64,000 nt of DNA from Planctomycetota bacterium (GTDB lineage Bacteria; Planctomycetota; UBA11346), in contig JADGDD010000001.1 in the NCBI GenBank assembly GCA_016745075.1, forward strand, positions 745,125 through 809,124, read 5' to 3'. Every line of letters begins with the position of its first letter. The first letter of the stretch is position 1. Positions 1 through 8,976 of the stretch are shown here, piece after piece. Position numbers and translations under genes: made by a program. The notes beneath the pieces were generated by a model that saw only the letters and a list, made by a program, of their open reading frames with translations, did no database searches and was not told the DNA's origin.

Positions 1-87
1 CTTCACCAAACCATCAACCCAATTAGCCATGACACAATAGTTTACCAGAAAATGAGCTCTCTTCAAGAAGTCATTTAAGGTGCTCAT
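1..87 (-). CDS. Partial hypothetical protein, N-terminus only
   Basis: An open frame begins at an ATG (complement of 85-87), 16 nt downstream of the dtd stop, and runs off the window edge after 29 codons. A GAGGTG ribosome-binding site (complement of 92-97) sits 4 nt upstream of the ATG. The visible peptide starts MSTLNDFLKRAHF. It is too short to assign to a family. The close spacing suggests it is the third gene of a queC-dtd transcription unit. Confidence 0.5.
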   Translation of the reverse strand, partial: MSTLNDFLKRAHFLVNYCVMANWVDGLVK

Positions 88-103
88 TTAACACCTCTAA
101 CAT

Positions 104-562
104 CTACTCCCGACGTTTACTATCAATTGGAATGGTCACAGGACCATCGTTTAACAGACGCACCTGCATATCTGCTCCAAATTCACCAGCCTGAACTGGG
201 CCACCCAATTCAGCAGACAAACGCTCCAAAAACTGTTCATATAATGGAACGGCATGGTCTGGAGGAGCCGCCCCTAAAAATGCGGGCCGCAACCCTTTCT
301 TCGTACTCGCAAACAGGGTAAATTGACTGACGACCAGTAGTTCCCCTTGTATGTCCCGCAGATGTTTATTCATCTTACCATTTCCAGAACCGTCTTGAAA
401 AATACGAAGATTAGGAATCTTCTTGCTGAGCCACTGCACATCAGCATCGCCGTCTGCCAGCTCTATTCCAACAAAGACAAGCAAACCAGAGCCGATTTCG
501 GCAACAACCTTATCATCGATAGTAACACTCGCTTCAGATACCCGTTGAATAAGACATCGCAT
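104..562 (-). CDS. dtd: D-aminoacyl-tRNA deacylase
   Basis: This cytoplasmic proofreading enzyme hydrolyses D-amino acids (D-Tyr and others) from mischarged tRNA. The 152-residue length is typical of the family. It shows both active-site motifs: SQFTL at residues 79-83 and the cross-dimer NDGPVT motif at 138-143 (NxGPVT in the family). The N-terminus MRCLIQRVSEASV is also family-typical, so the ATG at 562 is well supported. It lies 42 nt downstream of queC on the same strand and is probably cotranscribed with it. Confidence 0.95.
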   Translation of the reverse strand: MRCLIQRVSEASVTIDDKVVAEIGSGLLVFVGIELADGDADVQWLSKKIPNLRIFQDGSGNGKMNKHLRDIQGELLVVSQFTLFASTKKGLRPAFLGAAPPDHAVPLYEQFLERLSAELGGPVQAGEFGADMQVRLLNDGPVTIPIDSKRRE

Positions 563-604
563 GTTGGCTCCTTGCTACTGGTTTGTTTCTCTGTGAATTT
601 GTTC

Positions 605-1285
605 TTATGAAATAAGTGGGTCGTCAATTCCTGCTTCTGCAAAGCCTTTGGCCCGTAAAACACAAGCTGGGCAGGTTCCACAAGGCGGTCGTTGACCATT
701 ATAACATGTATGTGTATGAGCAAATAGCTCAACCTGCCCCAATGATTGCATCAAACGAATGCTTTCCGCTTTATCAATAAACATCAGTGGTGTGTGAATC
801 GTAAATGGAGCGTCTATTCCTGCCCGAAGCGCCGCTTGCAAAGCCTTCATAGTCGCTTCTCGACAATCTGGGTACCCGCTAAAGTCGGTTTCGCAAACAC
901 CGGTGACTAAATCGGTTATATCACGCTGCCAAGCATAGGCAGCAGCTAAGGTCATAAAAACGAGGTTTCGCCCTGGAACAAAAGTATTTGGCAATGCAGG
1001 TTCACCCTCACTCGGTTTATCCTTCATCGTTTCAACAGCAGTATCACTATCGGTTAAAGCATTGCCACCAAGATCAGACAAGCTAGACACAGCCACCACA
1101 CGATGAGCAACATTGCATAAATCAGCTAACCTTGCCGCACAATCGAGTTCTATCTTATGACGTTGACCGTAATCAAAAGAAATGGTTTCGACTCTGTTAT
1201 AACGCGCCAATGCCCATGCCAGACAGATCGTGCTATCCTGCCCTCCAGATAAAACCACCAATGCTGCGTCTGTATTCTTAGCCAT
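605..1285 (-). CDS. queC: 7-cyano-7-deazaguanine synthase
   Basis: QueC converts 7-carboxy-7-deazaguanine to preQ0 using ATP and ammonia, in queuosine biosynthesis. The ATP-pyrophosphatase P-loop SGGQDST is at residues 13-19. The C-terminal zinc site is complete: Cys194, Cys202, Cys205 and Cys208 in CYNGQRPPCGTCPAC. The length of 226 residues is normal. Other queuosine genes (queD, queE, queF) are not in the window. The gene is divergent from uvrB across fewer than 80 nt, so their promoters must lie close together. Confidence 0.96.
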   Translation of the reverse strand: MAKNTDAALVVLSGGQDSTICLAWALARYNRVETISFDYGQRHKIELDCAARLADLCNVAHRVVAVSSLSDLGGNALTDSDTAVETMKDKPSEGEPALPNTFVPGRNLVFMTLAAAYAWQRDITDLVTGVCETDFSGYPDCREATMKALQAALRAGIDAPFTIHTPLMFIDKAESIRLMQSLGQVELFAHTHTCYNGQRPPCGTCPACVLRAKGFAEAGIDDPLIS

Positions 1286-1363
1286 GTTTGGAAGTGTGCA
1301 TAAAATAGTTCAACGGCAAGGAGCAGCCATTGCTCACGAGTGATCTATCTACAGACTAGACAC

Positions 1364-3400
1364 ATGAATGACAGCACCCCTCCGCCAGCAGGATTCTCTC
1401 TCGAAGCGCCTTATGAACCCATGGGCGACCAACCACAAGCTATTGCTGACTTAGTTGAAGGCATCAATGCTGGCATGCGTTTTAGCACGTTGTTGGGGGT
1501 TACAGGTAGTGGTAAGACTTTTACTATGGCCAATGTTATCAACGAGGTGCAACGACCTACATTAATACTCTCTCATAATAAAACGTTAGCAGCCCAGCTC
1601 TACAGTGAATTCAAAGGATTTTTTCCCAATAATGCTGTTGAATATTTTGTGTCCTATTATGATTACTATCAGCCGGAAGCCTATGTACCATCAAAAGATT
1701 TATACATAGAAAAAGAGAGCTCGGTCAATGAAGAAATTGACAAATTACGTTTATCGGCCACCCGTTCGCTGCTCTCTCGGCGTGACGTTATTATCGTTGC
1801 TTCAGTATCTAGTATCTACGGATTGGGATCTCCACGAGCCTATCAAGATTTAACCGTTCAAGTACAAGTTGGCCAACAAATTGAACGAAATGAGATGTTG
1901 GCTGAATTAGTGAGCATTCAATACAAACGTGGCGATCTTGAATTTGCCCGCGGGCATTTCCGCGTTCGTGGTGATGTAGTGGATATTTGGCCCGCCTATG
2001 AAGACACGAGCATACGAGTAGAATTTTTTGGTGATGAAATTGAGCGCATCTGTACAATCCACTCATTAACGGGGGCGATTCTTTCCGAGCATGACCGCAT
2101 GAATATTTATCCAGCAAAACACTTCGTTGTAGAAGAACAAACACTCGAAAATTCCATTGATGAGATCAAACAAGATTTAGAAATACAGTATAAAGATCTG
2201 CTCAATCAAGGTGCTATCGTTGAAGCACAACGCCTGCAAAGTCGCACCCTCTATGATATTGAAATGCTTGAAGAGGTTGGATACTGCTCCGGTATTGAAA
2301 ATTATTCTCGTTATTTAGCGGGACGCGGCGCAGACGAACGGCCATATTGTTTATACGACTTTTTTCCACCTGATTTTCTCTGCCTTATTGATGAAAGTCA
2401 CGTAACCGTGCCACAAATTCGTGGAATGTATGCTGGAGACCGCAGCCGCAAAGATAATTTGGTCAATCACGGTTTCCGCCTTCCTTCTGCCCTTGATAAC
2501 CGCCCTATGCGTTTTTCCGAATGGGAAAACCTTGTCAGCCAAGGTGTTTTTGTCTCTGCTACCCCTGGTCCTTATGAAGGCGAACACGAAAGTATGCGCA
2601 CCGAACAGCTTATTCGTCCAACAGGGTTAATTGATCCAACAATAAGTGTTCGTTCAACAGATGGCCAAGTAGAGGATCTTATTGCTGAAGTCAAAAAACG
2701 TACTGCTGCAAATGAACGCACTCTCGTAACAACCGTCACCAAACGCCTTGCTGAAGACGTTGCTGAATTTCTTAGCGAACAAGGCATTAAAACAACTTGG
2801 CTTCATTCTGAAATATCGGCCCTCGACCGTATCGATATTTTACAACAATTACGCCAAGGTGCCAGTGACTGCTTAGTTGGCGTCAACCTTTTACGTGAAG
2901 GTCTCGATTTACCAGAAGTGAGCTTGGTCGTTATTTTTGATGCCGACAAACAAGGTTTCCTACGTTCAGAATCCAGCTTGATTCAAACCATGGGCCGCGC
3001 CGCTCGGCACGTAAACGGCATGGTTATTCTCTATGCTGATAAAGAATCTGAAGCAATGCGCAATGCCATTGCTGAAACAGAACGTCGCCGCAATTTACAA
3101 ATTACCTATAACACTGAACATAATATCACTCCACGCAGTGCTACTCGCCGTGATGACAGTGAAGATTTCTCTGAGCACATTAGCGCTAATCGAGCCGTAG
3201 CTGATGGCGGTGGTGCATATAACGCAGATGATCTAAGCGAATTAAAACGTTTAATGCTACTTGCTGCCGAGGATTTACGTTTTGAAGAAGCAGCTTCCTT
3301 ACGAGACCAAATAAAAACAATAGAAAGCGCACATGGAAATAACAGTACTGGTCCACATCAACCACGTGGTGTAAAGCGCAAACGAAAACGCCGTATATGA
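1364..3400 (+). CDS. uvrB: Excinuclease ABC subunit B
   Basis: UvrB is the damage-verifying helicase-like subunit of the UvrABC nucleotide excision repair complex. Visible are the Walker A motif GVTGSGKTFT near the N-terminus, the beta-hairpin region YYDYYQPEAYVPSKDLYIEK that clamps DNA, helicase motif VI in QTMGRAARH, and a C-terminal UVR motif (LRFEEAASLRDQI) that contacts UvrC. I chose the ATG at 1364 (678 residues) because it gives the usual short leader before the GDQPQAI motif. An in-frame GTG at 1340 would add eight residues, but the AAGGAG at 1318-1323 lies about 16 nt from it. The stop overlaps the next gene by 4 nt, indicating translational coupling. I saw no obvious LexA-type operator. 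Confidence 0.96.
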   Translation: MNDSTPPPAGFSLEAPYEPMGDQPQAIADLVEGINAGMRFSTLLGVTGSGKTFTMANVINEVQRPTLILSHNKTLAAQLYSEFKGFFPNNAVEYFVSYYDYYQPEAYVPSKDLYIEKESSVNEEIDKLRLSATRSLLSRRDVIIVASVSSIYGLGSPRAYQDLTVQVQVGQQIERNEMLAELVSIQYKRGDLEFARGHFRVRGDVVDIWPAYEDTSIRVEFFGDEIERICTIHSLTGAILSEHDRMNIYPAKHFVVEEQTLENSIDEIKQDLEIQYKDLLNQGAIVEAQRLQSRTLYDIEMLEEVGYCSGIENYSRYLAGRGADERPYCLYDFFPPDFLCLIDESHVTVPQIRGMYAGDRSRKDNLVNHGFRLPSALDNRPMRFSEWENLVSQGVFVSATPGPYEGEHESMRTEQLIRPTGLIDPTISVRSTDGQVEDLIAEVKKRTAANERTLVTTVTKRLAEDVAEFLSEQGIKTTWLHSEISALDRIDILQQLRQGASDCLVGVNLLREGLDLPEVSLVVIFDADKQGFLRSESSLIQTMGRAARHVNGMVILYADKESEAMRNAIAETERRRNLQITYNTEHNITPRSATRRDDSEDFSEHISANRAVADGGGAYNADDLSELKRLMLLAAEDLRFEEAASLRDQIKTIESAHGNNSTGPHQPRGVKRKRKRRI

Positions 3401-4116
3401 GCACTTTCCTTTCTACACTATTGCAAGCCTTACTTCCAGCAGTGTGCCCTGTTTGTACAGAAACAGATGGAGTAAATATCTGTGAACACTGTATTCGACA
3501 ATTACCTGCAATAGAACAAAGCTGTCCGGCCTGTGCCGCTCCACTTCCTGAATACGGTGCTACCTGCCACTGCTGTTCTGGGATGGGGTTTCCCGGTATA
3601 AGCGAGCTTCTTTGCCATTGGCATTATAGCGGCACAATGAAACTACTTATTCACAACGCTAAACGACGTGGGAAAACGGCTGCTATTCGTACTGGCTGCC
3701 AATTATTAACACGCACTCTTCCCGAAAAAATACCAGCAGATGCCATTGTTGTGATTCCACCATCAACACCACAGGCAGATAAGCTCCACCTTGGAACGGA
3801 GCTTGGACGTGCCATTGCACGGTTAACACAGATTCCTCTAATACAACCATTGCAGCTTACACATAGACCGCATCCACAACATCAATTGAGCGAACAAGAT
3901 CGCAAGAAAAATATGAATACTATTTTTCAATGTAGTAAAACGGTGCCACGACGTATTCTTTTGGTTGATGATATTTTAACTACTGGCACCAGTCTTATTG
4001 CAGGTGCACGAGCCCTACGACAACAAGGCTCAAAAAACATCAGTGGCATTTGCCTTGCCCGTACTATTCGCTACAATGAGCGTAGCTATGTAGACAATGA
4101 CACGAAAAACCCCTGA
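3397..4116 (+). CDS. ComF family phosphoribosyltransferase-like protein
   Basis: ComF-type proteins combine an N-terminal zinc-ribbon region with a type I phosphoribosyltransferase fold; in competent bacteria they help import transforming DNA, and elsewhere the role is poorly defined. Cys pairs are visible at residues 17/20, 29/32, 43/46 and 57/59/60. The PRPP-binding loop RRILLVDDILTTGTSL lies near residues 190-205. The 239-residue length fits the family. The start overlaps the uvrB stop as ATGA, so the two are probably translated from one message. No other competence gene is in the window, and a role in DNA uptake here is unproven. Confidence 0.88.
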   Translation: MSTFLSTLLQALLPAVCPVCTETDGVNICEHCIRQLPAIEQSCPACAAPLPEYGATCHCCSGMGFPGISELLCHWHYSGTMKLLIHNAKRRGKTAAIRTGCQLLTRTLPEKIPADAIVVIPPSTPQADKLHLGTELGRAIARLTQIPLIQPLQLTHRPHPQHQLSEQDRKKNMNTIFQCSKTVPRRILLVDDILTTGTSLIAGARALRQQGSKNISGICLARTIRYNERSYVDNDTKNP

Positions 4117-4137
4117 AAGAAAATCTATCAGGGGTTT
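4107..4137 (-). terminator. Rho-independent terminator between comF-like gene and GH130 gene
   Basis: A perfect 10-bp inverted repeat (AAACCCCTGA at 4107-4116 with TCAGGGGTTT at 4128-4137) encloses an 11-nt loop. Read on the minus strand the stem runs directly into TTTTT, so it best serves the GH130 gene ending at 4167. Read on the plus strand it includes the comF-like stop codon and is followed by a poorer U run, so it may also work in that direction. Confidence 0.8.
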
Positions 4138-4166
4138 GAAGCACTCTTCTCAATGAGCAAAATACA

Positions 4167-5369
4167 TTACGCAAAGCAAGCTGTTGGGAGAGAATCTTTT
4201 ATCGCAAGATTCTTTTCAACCAAGTCGATGCGCTGACTTACGCAATCAGCAGTAAACAATGGATCTTCTGGAGTATTCATAACGTAATCAAGCAAAGTTT
4301 CTACATCGCTTGTTGCAACATGAATACGAGTGTCTGATGACGCATAGTAAATGAAGACTTCATTTTTCTCGTTTACTGCCCACCCATTTGCAAACAATAC
4401 GTTCGATACATCACCAACACATTCTTCACCACGTGGCACCATAAAGGCACCAGATGGACGATGAGTAATTTTCCACGGTTGATCAAGATCTGAAAGCATC
4501 ATGTAAAGCACATAACGCAAACCAGCGGCAGTATTACGAACACCATGTGCTAAGTGCAACCAGCCTTTATCTGTTTTAATAGGTGCTGGACCTTGACCGT
4601 TTTTCACTTCGTTAATGGTATGGTAGCGACGTTCATCAATAAGCGTTTCTTCCTCGATTACCGCATTTTCCATACTATCAGTCAAACCCCAACCAATACC
4701 ACCACCTGAACCAGCGTCGATGAAACCATCTTGTGGGCGTGTGTAAATAGCATATTTACCATCAACAAATTCTGGATGAACAACAGCGTTACGTTGCTGT
4801 GCTGAGTTTGTTTTGAGATCCGGCAGACGTTCCCAATCAATCAAATTTTGAGAACGAACAATGCCCGCTGAAGCTACAGCAGTGCTAGTATCACTAGCTG
4901 GCACAGATGTATCTTTACGTTCACTGCAAAAAACACCGTAAAAATAACCATCTTCATGTTTGGTGATACGCATGTCATAAACATTCACATCACGAGCTTC
5001 TACTTCAGGAATAACAATTGGCTTTTCATGGAAACGAAAATTATCAATACCATTCTCACTACGAGCGAGACCAAAGAATGACTTACGGTCTGCGCCTTCA
5101 ATACGTGCCATAACATAATACGCACCATCATGATAAATAGCACCTGGATTAAGAATGGCGTTAATGCCCAAACGCTCAAGTAAACGAGGGTTTGTTTCTT
5201 CATTCAGATCATAACGCCAGTATAATGGCGTGTGTTCTGCGGTAAGAATAGGCTTCACGTAGCGGTTAATAACACCGTTATTCCAAGTTGTATCAACGGC
5301 GTTAGCCGCGCTTGTTAATTCGTTATGTTCAGCAACGAGATCGTGTAGACGTGCGGTAAATGTTCCCAT
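4167..5369 (-). CDS. GH130-family beta-mannoside phosphorylase
   Basis: The protein (400 residues) has the GH130 five-bladed beta-propeller pattern. The segments RYDLNEETNPRLLERLG, NPGAIYHDGAYYVMARIEG, NVYDMR (with the conserved Asp used as general acid), GSGGGIGWGL and KNGQGPAPIKT are all typical of GH130 phosphorylases acting on beta-1,4-mannosyl-glucose or manno-oligosaccharides. It lacks a signal peptide, so it acts in the cytoplasm, releasing mannose 1-phosphate by phosphorolysis. The start is the ATG at 5369, preceded by AAGAGGAG. An upstream in-frame ATG at 5444 would add 25 atypical residues. It lies 100 nt downstream of dnaG on the same strand. The exact substrate cannot be read from sequence. 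Confidence 0.9.
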   Translation of the reverse strand: MGTFTARLHDLVAEHNELTSAANAVDTTWNNGVINRYVKPILTAEHTPLYWRYDLNEETNPRLLERLGINAILNPGAIYHDGAYYVMARIEGADRKSFFGLARSENGIDNFRFHEKPIVIPEVEARDVNVYDMRITKHEDGYFYGVFCSERKDTSVPASDTSTAVASAGIVRSQNLIDWERLPDLKTNSAQQRNAVVHPEFVDGKYAIYTRPQDGFIDAGSGGGIGWGLTDSMENAVIEEETLIDERRYHTINEVKNGQGPAPIKTDKGWLHLAHGVRNTAAGLRYVLYMMLSDLDQPWKITHRPSGAFMVPRGEECVGDVSNVLFANGWAVNEKNEVFIYYASSDTRIHVATSDVETLLDYVMNTPEDPLFTADCVSQRIDLVEKNLAIKDSLPTACFA

Positions 5370-5376
5370 GATGCAA

Positions 5377-5384
5377 CTCCTCTT
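5377..5384 (-). promoter_or_regulatory. Ribosome-binding site that fixes the GH130 start
   Basis: The minus strand reads AAGAGGAG, 7 nt before the ATG at 5369. The alternative upstream ATG has no comparable site, so the shorter protein is preferred. Confidence 0.75.
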
Positions 5385-5469
5385 ATGCGGGCGCGCCATG
5401 CTGAGCCTTTTTTGATGAGTGCAAGTTTGAATACAGACAAACAAACAATATATCTAGCAAAAGCAACTC

Positions 5470-7434
5470 TTAACCATGACTTTCACGACGAAGACGCATA
5501 ATATCTTCAAATAAAGTACGTGCTTTGGCGAAGTCTCCTCTATGCTGAGCCTCTTTCAATTCGTGTTCTGCAGCTTTAATTTGAAGAGCAGTCTGACCAA
5601 TTCGCAACTTACTGATGGCCTCTTTTATTAGTGGCTCCGTATGTTGATCAACATCTATACCATCTGAACGGACCGAACGTTGCACACAAGCAAAAGCTCG
5701 TCGACGAACTTCAGCCCATTGTTCTAAGCCAGGACTAGCTGCTAACTCTGAACCAGATAACTCTGGATCGGAAACAAAACGTTCAACAATAATACGCCAC
5801 GGGTATGGAAAATGTGCTGGTTCACAGCCAAAATCATCAAATGCTGGCCCTCTCAACGCCGCGTGCCGCATTAAAATATGTAAAATAATCGCCTGTTCTC
5901 TGTCTAAAGATGGCAATACTGGCTCTTCTACATATTCTTCGTACCCTGCGTGGCTCTCATCATGTGGATGACCATATTCATCGTACTCATCATCCTCGCC
6001 AGCCGAATCTGGAGGGCTGTTTCTATCAGGCACAGACTGTGCTGGTGAAGCTGTCCGTCGTGTCGTTTGCTCCTGCGCTACGTTCCGTTGACGTGGTGGT
6101 AATGGCAACTCAATAACCTCATGTAGCCGTCTTTGAAGTCGCGTTTCTTCTATATTGACGTACTGAGCGAGTGTTTGCAGATATAAACCGAGCAATTCAC
6201 CATCGGTTATTGGTTTAAGCACCTGAAGAATTTCATCAATAACTTTAAGCAGGGCTCGTTGGTCTAATTCATAGGGACGAGGCGCAAGTGTTCGTAACAA
6301 ATAATCTATATCTGACTGTTGACCTTCTATAACGACATTAAAACCAGCAACCCCCTGCTCTGACAGAAGCTCTGCAGGGTCATGGCCATCTGGTACAACA
6401 GCGGCACGTGTTGGCACTGCTGCCAATAGACAGGTTTTAATTGCTTTAACGCTGTTTTTCTGACCAGCAGCATCACCATCAAAGAGGAGAATTAACCGAC
6501 CACTATCTCCCATAACTGAACCAAGCTGCTTAGCATGTTCTGCTGTTAATGCCGTACCCAAAACCGCAACACACTCTGGTGCACCTGCCTGAGCCGCGGC
6601 CATCACGTCGGTTGGCCCCTCCATAACCATCAATCGGGCTGCGGTTCGGGCTTCCGAACGTGCCTGATGAAGATTAAACACAACCGAACCTTTGTTATAC
6701 AGTGGCGTATCACGGCTATTGATATATTTACCCACGCCACGCCCAGCTTCTTTGGCAGCCCGTTCTGCAGCAGGCAACAAACGCCCAGAAAATGCAATGG
6801 GCTTGCCAAAACGATCACAAATTGGAAACATTAAGCGGTCATAAAAACGGTCTGCGACACGTCCATCTCGATCTACTGCAATGTCTAAACGCAGCATATC
6901 TCGATTATCAAAATGACGACGACGGCCTGCCGCAACCAATGCTCCCCGGCCAGGAGCCCACCCTAAGCGAAAACGACGACAGATGTCTTCAGACAAACCA
7001 CGGCTCTCTAAATACGCTCGTGCAGGAGCACCTGCTTCTGTTTCCCACAATTGGTGTTCGTAAAACGCCGTCGCTAATTCCATAATATCAAAAAGACGCT
7101 CACGCTCACTGCGCTCCATGCCTTTTTTGCCCTTCTCATAGACCAATTCAATGCCTGATCTACGAGCGAGAAACTCAAGTGCATCAACAAATTCCAAGGC
7201 TTCTTTCTCACGTACAAGAGAAATAACATCGCCATGGGCACCACAACCAAAACAGTGGTAGGTCTGTTGATCTACGTAAATATGCAAGCTTGGACTGCGT
7301 TCGTTATGAATAGGGCAACAAGCTTTGTAGTCATGTCCTGCACGACGAACCGTGGTGTATTGAGCCATTAAGTCTACGAGGTCTGTCGCATCCTTTATCT
7401 GTCGAACCTGATCATCGCCAAGAAAACCTGCCAT
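5470..7434 (-). CDS. dnaG: DNA primase
   Basis: DnaG makes RNA primers for replication. The N-terminal CHC2 zinc ribbon uses Cys40, His43, Cys61 and Cys64. The TOPRIM catalytic core is clear, with EGPTD (Glu272, Asp276) and LLFDGDAAG (Asp319, Asp321). A linker rich in Asp, Glu and Pro near residues 450-500 leads to a helical C-terminal region of the type that contacts DnaB. The 654-residue length is normal. It lies between an upstream response regulator (59-nt gap) and GH130; rpsU and rpoD, its usual partners in many bacteria, are not here. Confidence 0.96.
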   Translation of the reverse strand: MAGFLGDDQVRQIKDATDLVDLMAQYTTVRRAGHDYKACCPIHNERSPSLHIYVDQQTYHCFGCGAHGDVISLVREKEALEFVDALEFLARRSGIELVYEKGKKGMERSERERLFDIMELATAFYEHQLWETEAGAPARAYLESRGLSEDICRRFRLGWAPGRGALVAAGRRRHFDNRDMLRLDIAVDRDGRVADRFYDRLMFPICDRFGKPIAFSGRLLPAAERAAKEAGRGVGKYINSRDTPLYNKGSVVFNLHQARSEARTAARLMVMEGPTDVMAAAQAGAPECVAVLGTALTAEHAKQLGSVMGDSGRLILLFDGDAAGQKNSVKAIKTCLLAAVPTRAAVVPDGHDPAELLSEQGVAGFNVVIEGQQSDIDYLLRTLAPRPYELDQRALLKVIDEILQVLKPITDGELLGLYLQTLAQYVNIEETRLQRRLHEVIELPLPPRQRNVAQEQTTRRTASPAQSVPDRNSPPDSAGEDDEYDEYGHPHDESHAGYEEYVEEPVLPSLDREQAIILHILMRHAALRGPAFDDFGCEPAHFPYPWRIIVERFVSDPELSGSELAASPGLEQWAEVRRRAFACVQRSVRSDGIDVDQHTEPLIKEAISKLRIGQTALQIKAAEHELKEAQHRGDFAKARTLFEDIMRLRRESHG

Positions 7435-7493
7435 ATTCGAGATGGTAGCGGCAGTACAGCGATGTCCATCACAACTGGCTTGAGGAAAAGCAG

Positions 7494-7871
7494 CTATACA
7501 TTATTAGATGCAGCTAAGCGCTCAACAGCTTCAACCAAGGCATCTGGCTTAAATGGCTTATGGAGAGCCTCCATCCGCTCAAAGCCAGAGACCTTCTCTT
7601 GAGCTCGTTCATCACCGCTAATAAGCACCGCTGCAGTACTCTTGAAACGGTCATGTGAACGCAGTTTTCGCAAAAAAGCAAGTCCATCTACATACGGCAT
7701 ATTGTAATCAACAACAACGACATCCACATTATCTAGAGCACATAAGGCTGCATAACCCTCAAAAGCATCTCCACAGGAAGTCACCTTCACATGCCGTATT
7801 CTGTTCAAAATCTTATTGATTAATAACGAATGAACACTTTCGTCATCTATTGCTAAAACATGAATTTCCAT
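7494..7871 (-). CDS. Single-domain response regulator (CheY-like)
   Basis: A stand-alone receiver domain of 125 residues. Acidic residues Asp9-Asp10, the phospho-acceptor Asp55 (VVVDYNMP), Ser85 and Lys105 (HKPFKP) are all in place. No output domain follows, so it should act by protein-protein contact, as CheY or Spo0F do. I chose the ATG at 7871, preceded by ACGGAGCAACA; a longer in-frame reading from 7937 adds residues with no resemblance to receivers. No histidine kinase is adjacent, so it is an orphan here. It precedes dnaG on the same strand. Confidence 0.9.
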   Translation of the reverse strand: MEIHVLAIDDESVHSLLINKILNRIRHVKVTSCGDAFEGYAALCALDNVDVVVVDYNMPYVDGLAFLRKLRSHDRFKSTAAVLISGDERAQEKVSGFERMEALHKPFKPDALVEAVERLAASNNV

Positions 7872-8008
7872 TGTTGCTCCGTTCTTAAGTATACAGGGTA
7901 TAAAAAAATGATGCAACTCGTATTTGAACGAGTTCACTGTTGCTCATATCTTAAAACCACGTATCTCTTGCCACTCAAATTCATATACATACATACAAGG
8001 AGCACCCA

Positions 8009-8917
8009 ATGGGCGCAGCATTCGGCGAATGGGTTAGTACACACACACCAACACAAACAACATGGATACCACAAATTGACCCTGCACTTGTTGAAGATGA
8101 ACGTTTTCCTGCACTTTTCGAAGCAGCATCTAATGGCATCGATTTTAGTGAAACTGTTGTCCTCATCACTGGCGCGTCAGACCCACATTCTATTGGTTAT
8201 GCCATTGGTCGAAACTTTGCACGTGGTGGCGCAAAAGTGATCATCACTGGTTCAAGAGACTTAGACCGCATCAGTACAACTGCCCAACAATTGGCTGATG
8301 AAGCTGGCGCTGGCAGCGTTCTCCCTGCACAGGTCAATCAAGGCTCGTTCGAAGAGCTAGACGCACTCTTTGCTCACCTCAAAGAACAAGGCATCACCTG
8401 TACTCATGTCTACCCATTTGCCGCTATTAACCACCCAGCTGTATTCTTTGGCATCAAACCAGAAGACTATCAACGCGTCTTCCAAATTAACGTATTTGGT
8501 GTCTACCACCTCTGCGTAAAATATTGCCGTAATGCACCACGCAAACAACCGTGGTATGTAGTCGTCCCTCTTTCTCCAAACGACGGCCGCTTACAAGGTA
8601 GTGGTCTCTACCCTGCAACGAAACAAGCGCTCATTCCGCTGGTTGTTCAAGGCCAAAACGAATATGGCAACAGAAAAGGCGGTTGTTATACTGGCCTCAG
8701 CATTGCGTGGACACGCTCTAGCTTAATGAGCAAGCTTGATGGTGGCGTCGAACTCGCACGTGACATTGGCTTAACCGTTTATGAAACAGAGGATACCGCT
8801 GACTGCGCAACCCTCCTTGGCACTGAAGCTGCATCTGCCCTAAAAGGCGACGTTTTGAATGCTACTGGTGGCTTTGACACTGTTGAACCGGAACGAATGA
8901 GTGAGCTATTTAAATAG
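8009..8917 (+). CDS. Stand-alone FAS-I-type beta-ketoacyl reductase (SDR)
   Basis: A 302-residue NAD(P)-binding protein, with AAGGAG 6 nt before the start. The Rossmann motif is ITGASDPHSIGYAIG near residue 52. The catalytic Ser lies in PLSPNDG, the Tyr-Lys pair in LYPATK, and Ser-Tyr spacing is 12 residues. These motifs, together with a late IAWTRSSLMS segment, match the ketoreductase domain inside fungal and actinobacterial type I fatty acid synthases (consensus TGA.x.SIG, LSPN.G, YxxSK, GWTRGTGLM) much better than FabG or FabI. Here it is a separate protein, with no acyl carrier or ketosynthase nearby. It probably reduces a beta-ketoacyl thioester, but the carrier (CoA or ACP) is unknown. 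Confidence 0.72.
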   Translation: MGAAFGEWVSTHTPTQTTWIPQIDPALVEDERFPALFEAASNGIDFSETVVLITGASDPHSIGYAIGRNFARGGAKVIITGSRDLDRISTTAQQLADEAGAGSVLPAQVNQGSFEELDALFAHLKEQGITCTHVYPFAAINHPAVFFGIKPEDYQRVFQINVFGVYHLCVKYCRNAPRKQPWYVVVPLSPNDGRLQGSGLYPATKQALIPLVVQGQNEYGNRKGGCYTGLSIAWTRSSLMSKLDGGVELARDIGLTVYETEDTADCATLLGTEAASALKGDVLNATGGFDTVEPERMSELFK

Positions 8918-8946
8918 AAAAGGCGAAACAAAACAGCCACAACGTG

Positions 8947-8973
8947 AATTGCAAAGCAATTTGGCGAAAGCCA
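8947..8973 (+). other. Two back-to-back RNA hairpins
   Basis: AATTGC-AAA-GCAATT (8947-8961) is followed at once by TGGC-GAAA-GCCA (8962-8973), the latter closed by a GNRA tetraloop. Both lie just before the terminator-like hairpin at 8977-9007, giving three consecutive stems within about 60 nt. They may be part of the 3' UTR of the reductase gene or a small RNA. No function is known. Confidence 0.4.
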
Positions 8974-8976
8974 GAT

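Noticed and set aside
1286..1363. LexA-type SOS operator for uvrB
   Set aside because: No CTGT-N8-ACAG-like palindrome is visible, and LexA sites differ between phyla, so nothing can be claimed.
5370..5444. N-terminal extension of the GH130 protein
   Set aside because: The extra 25 residues are unlike the family and span the ribosome-binding site of the ATG at 5369.
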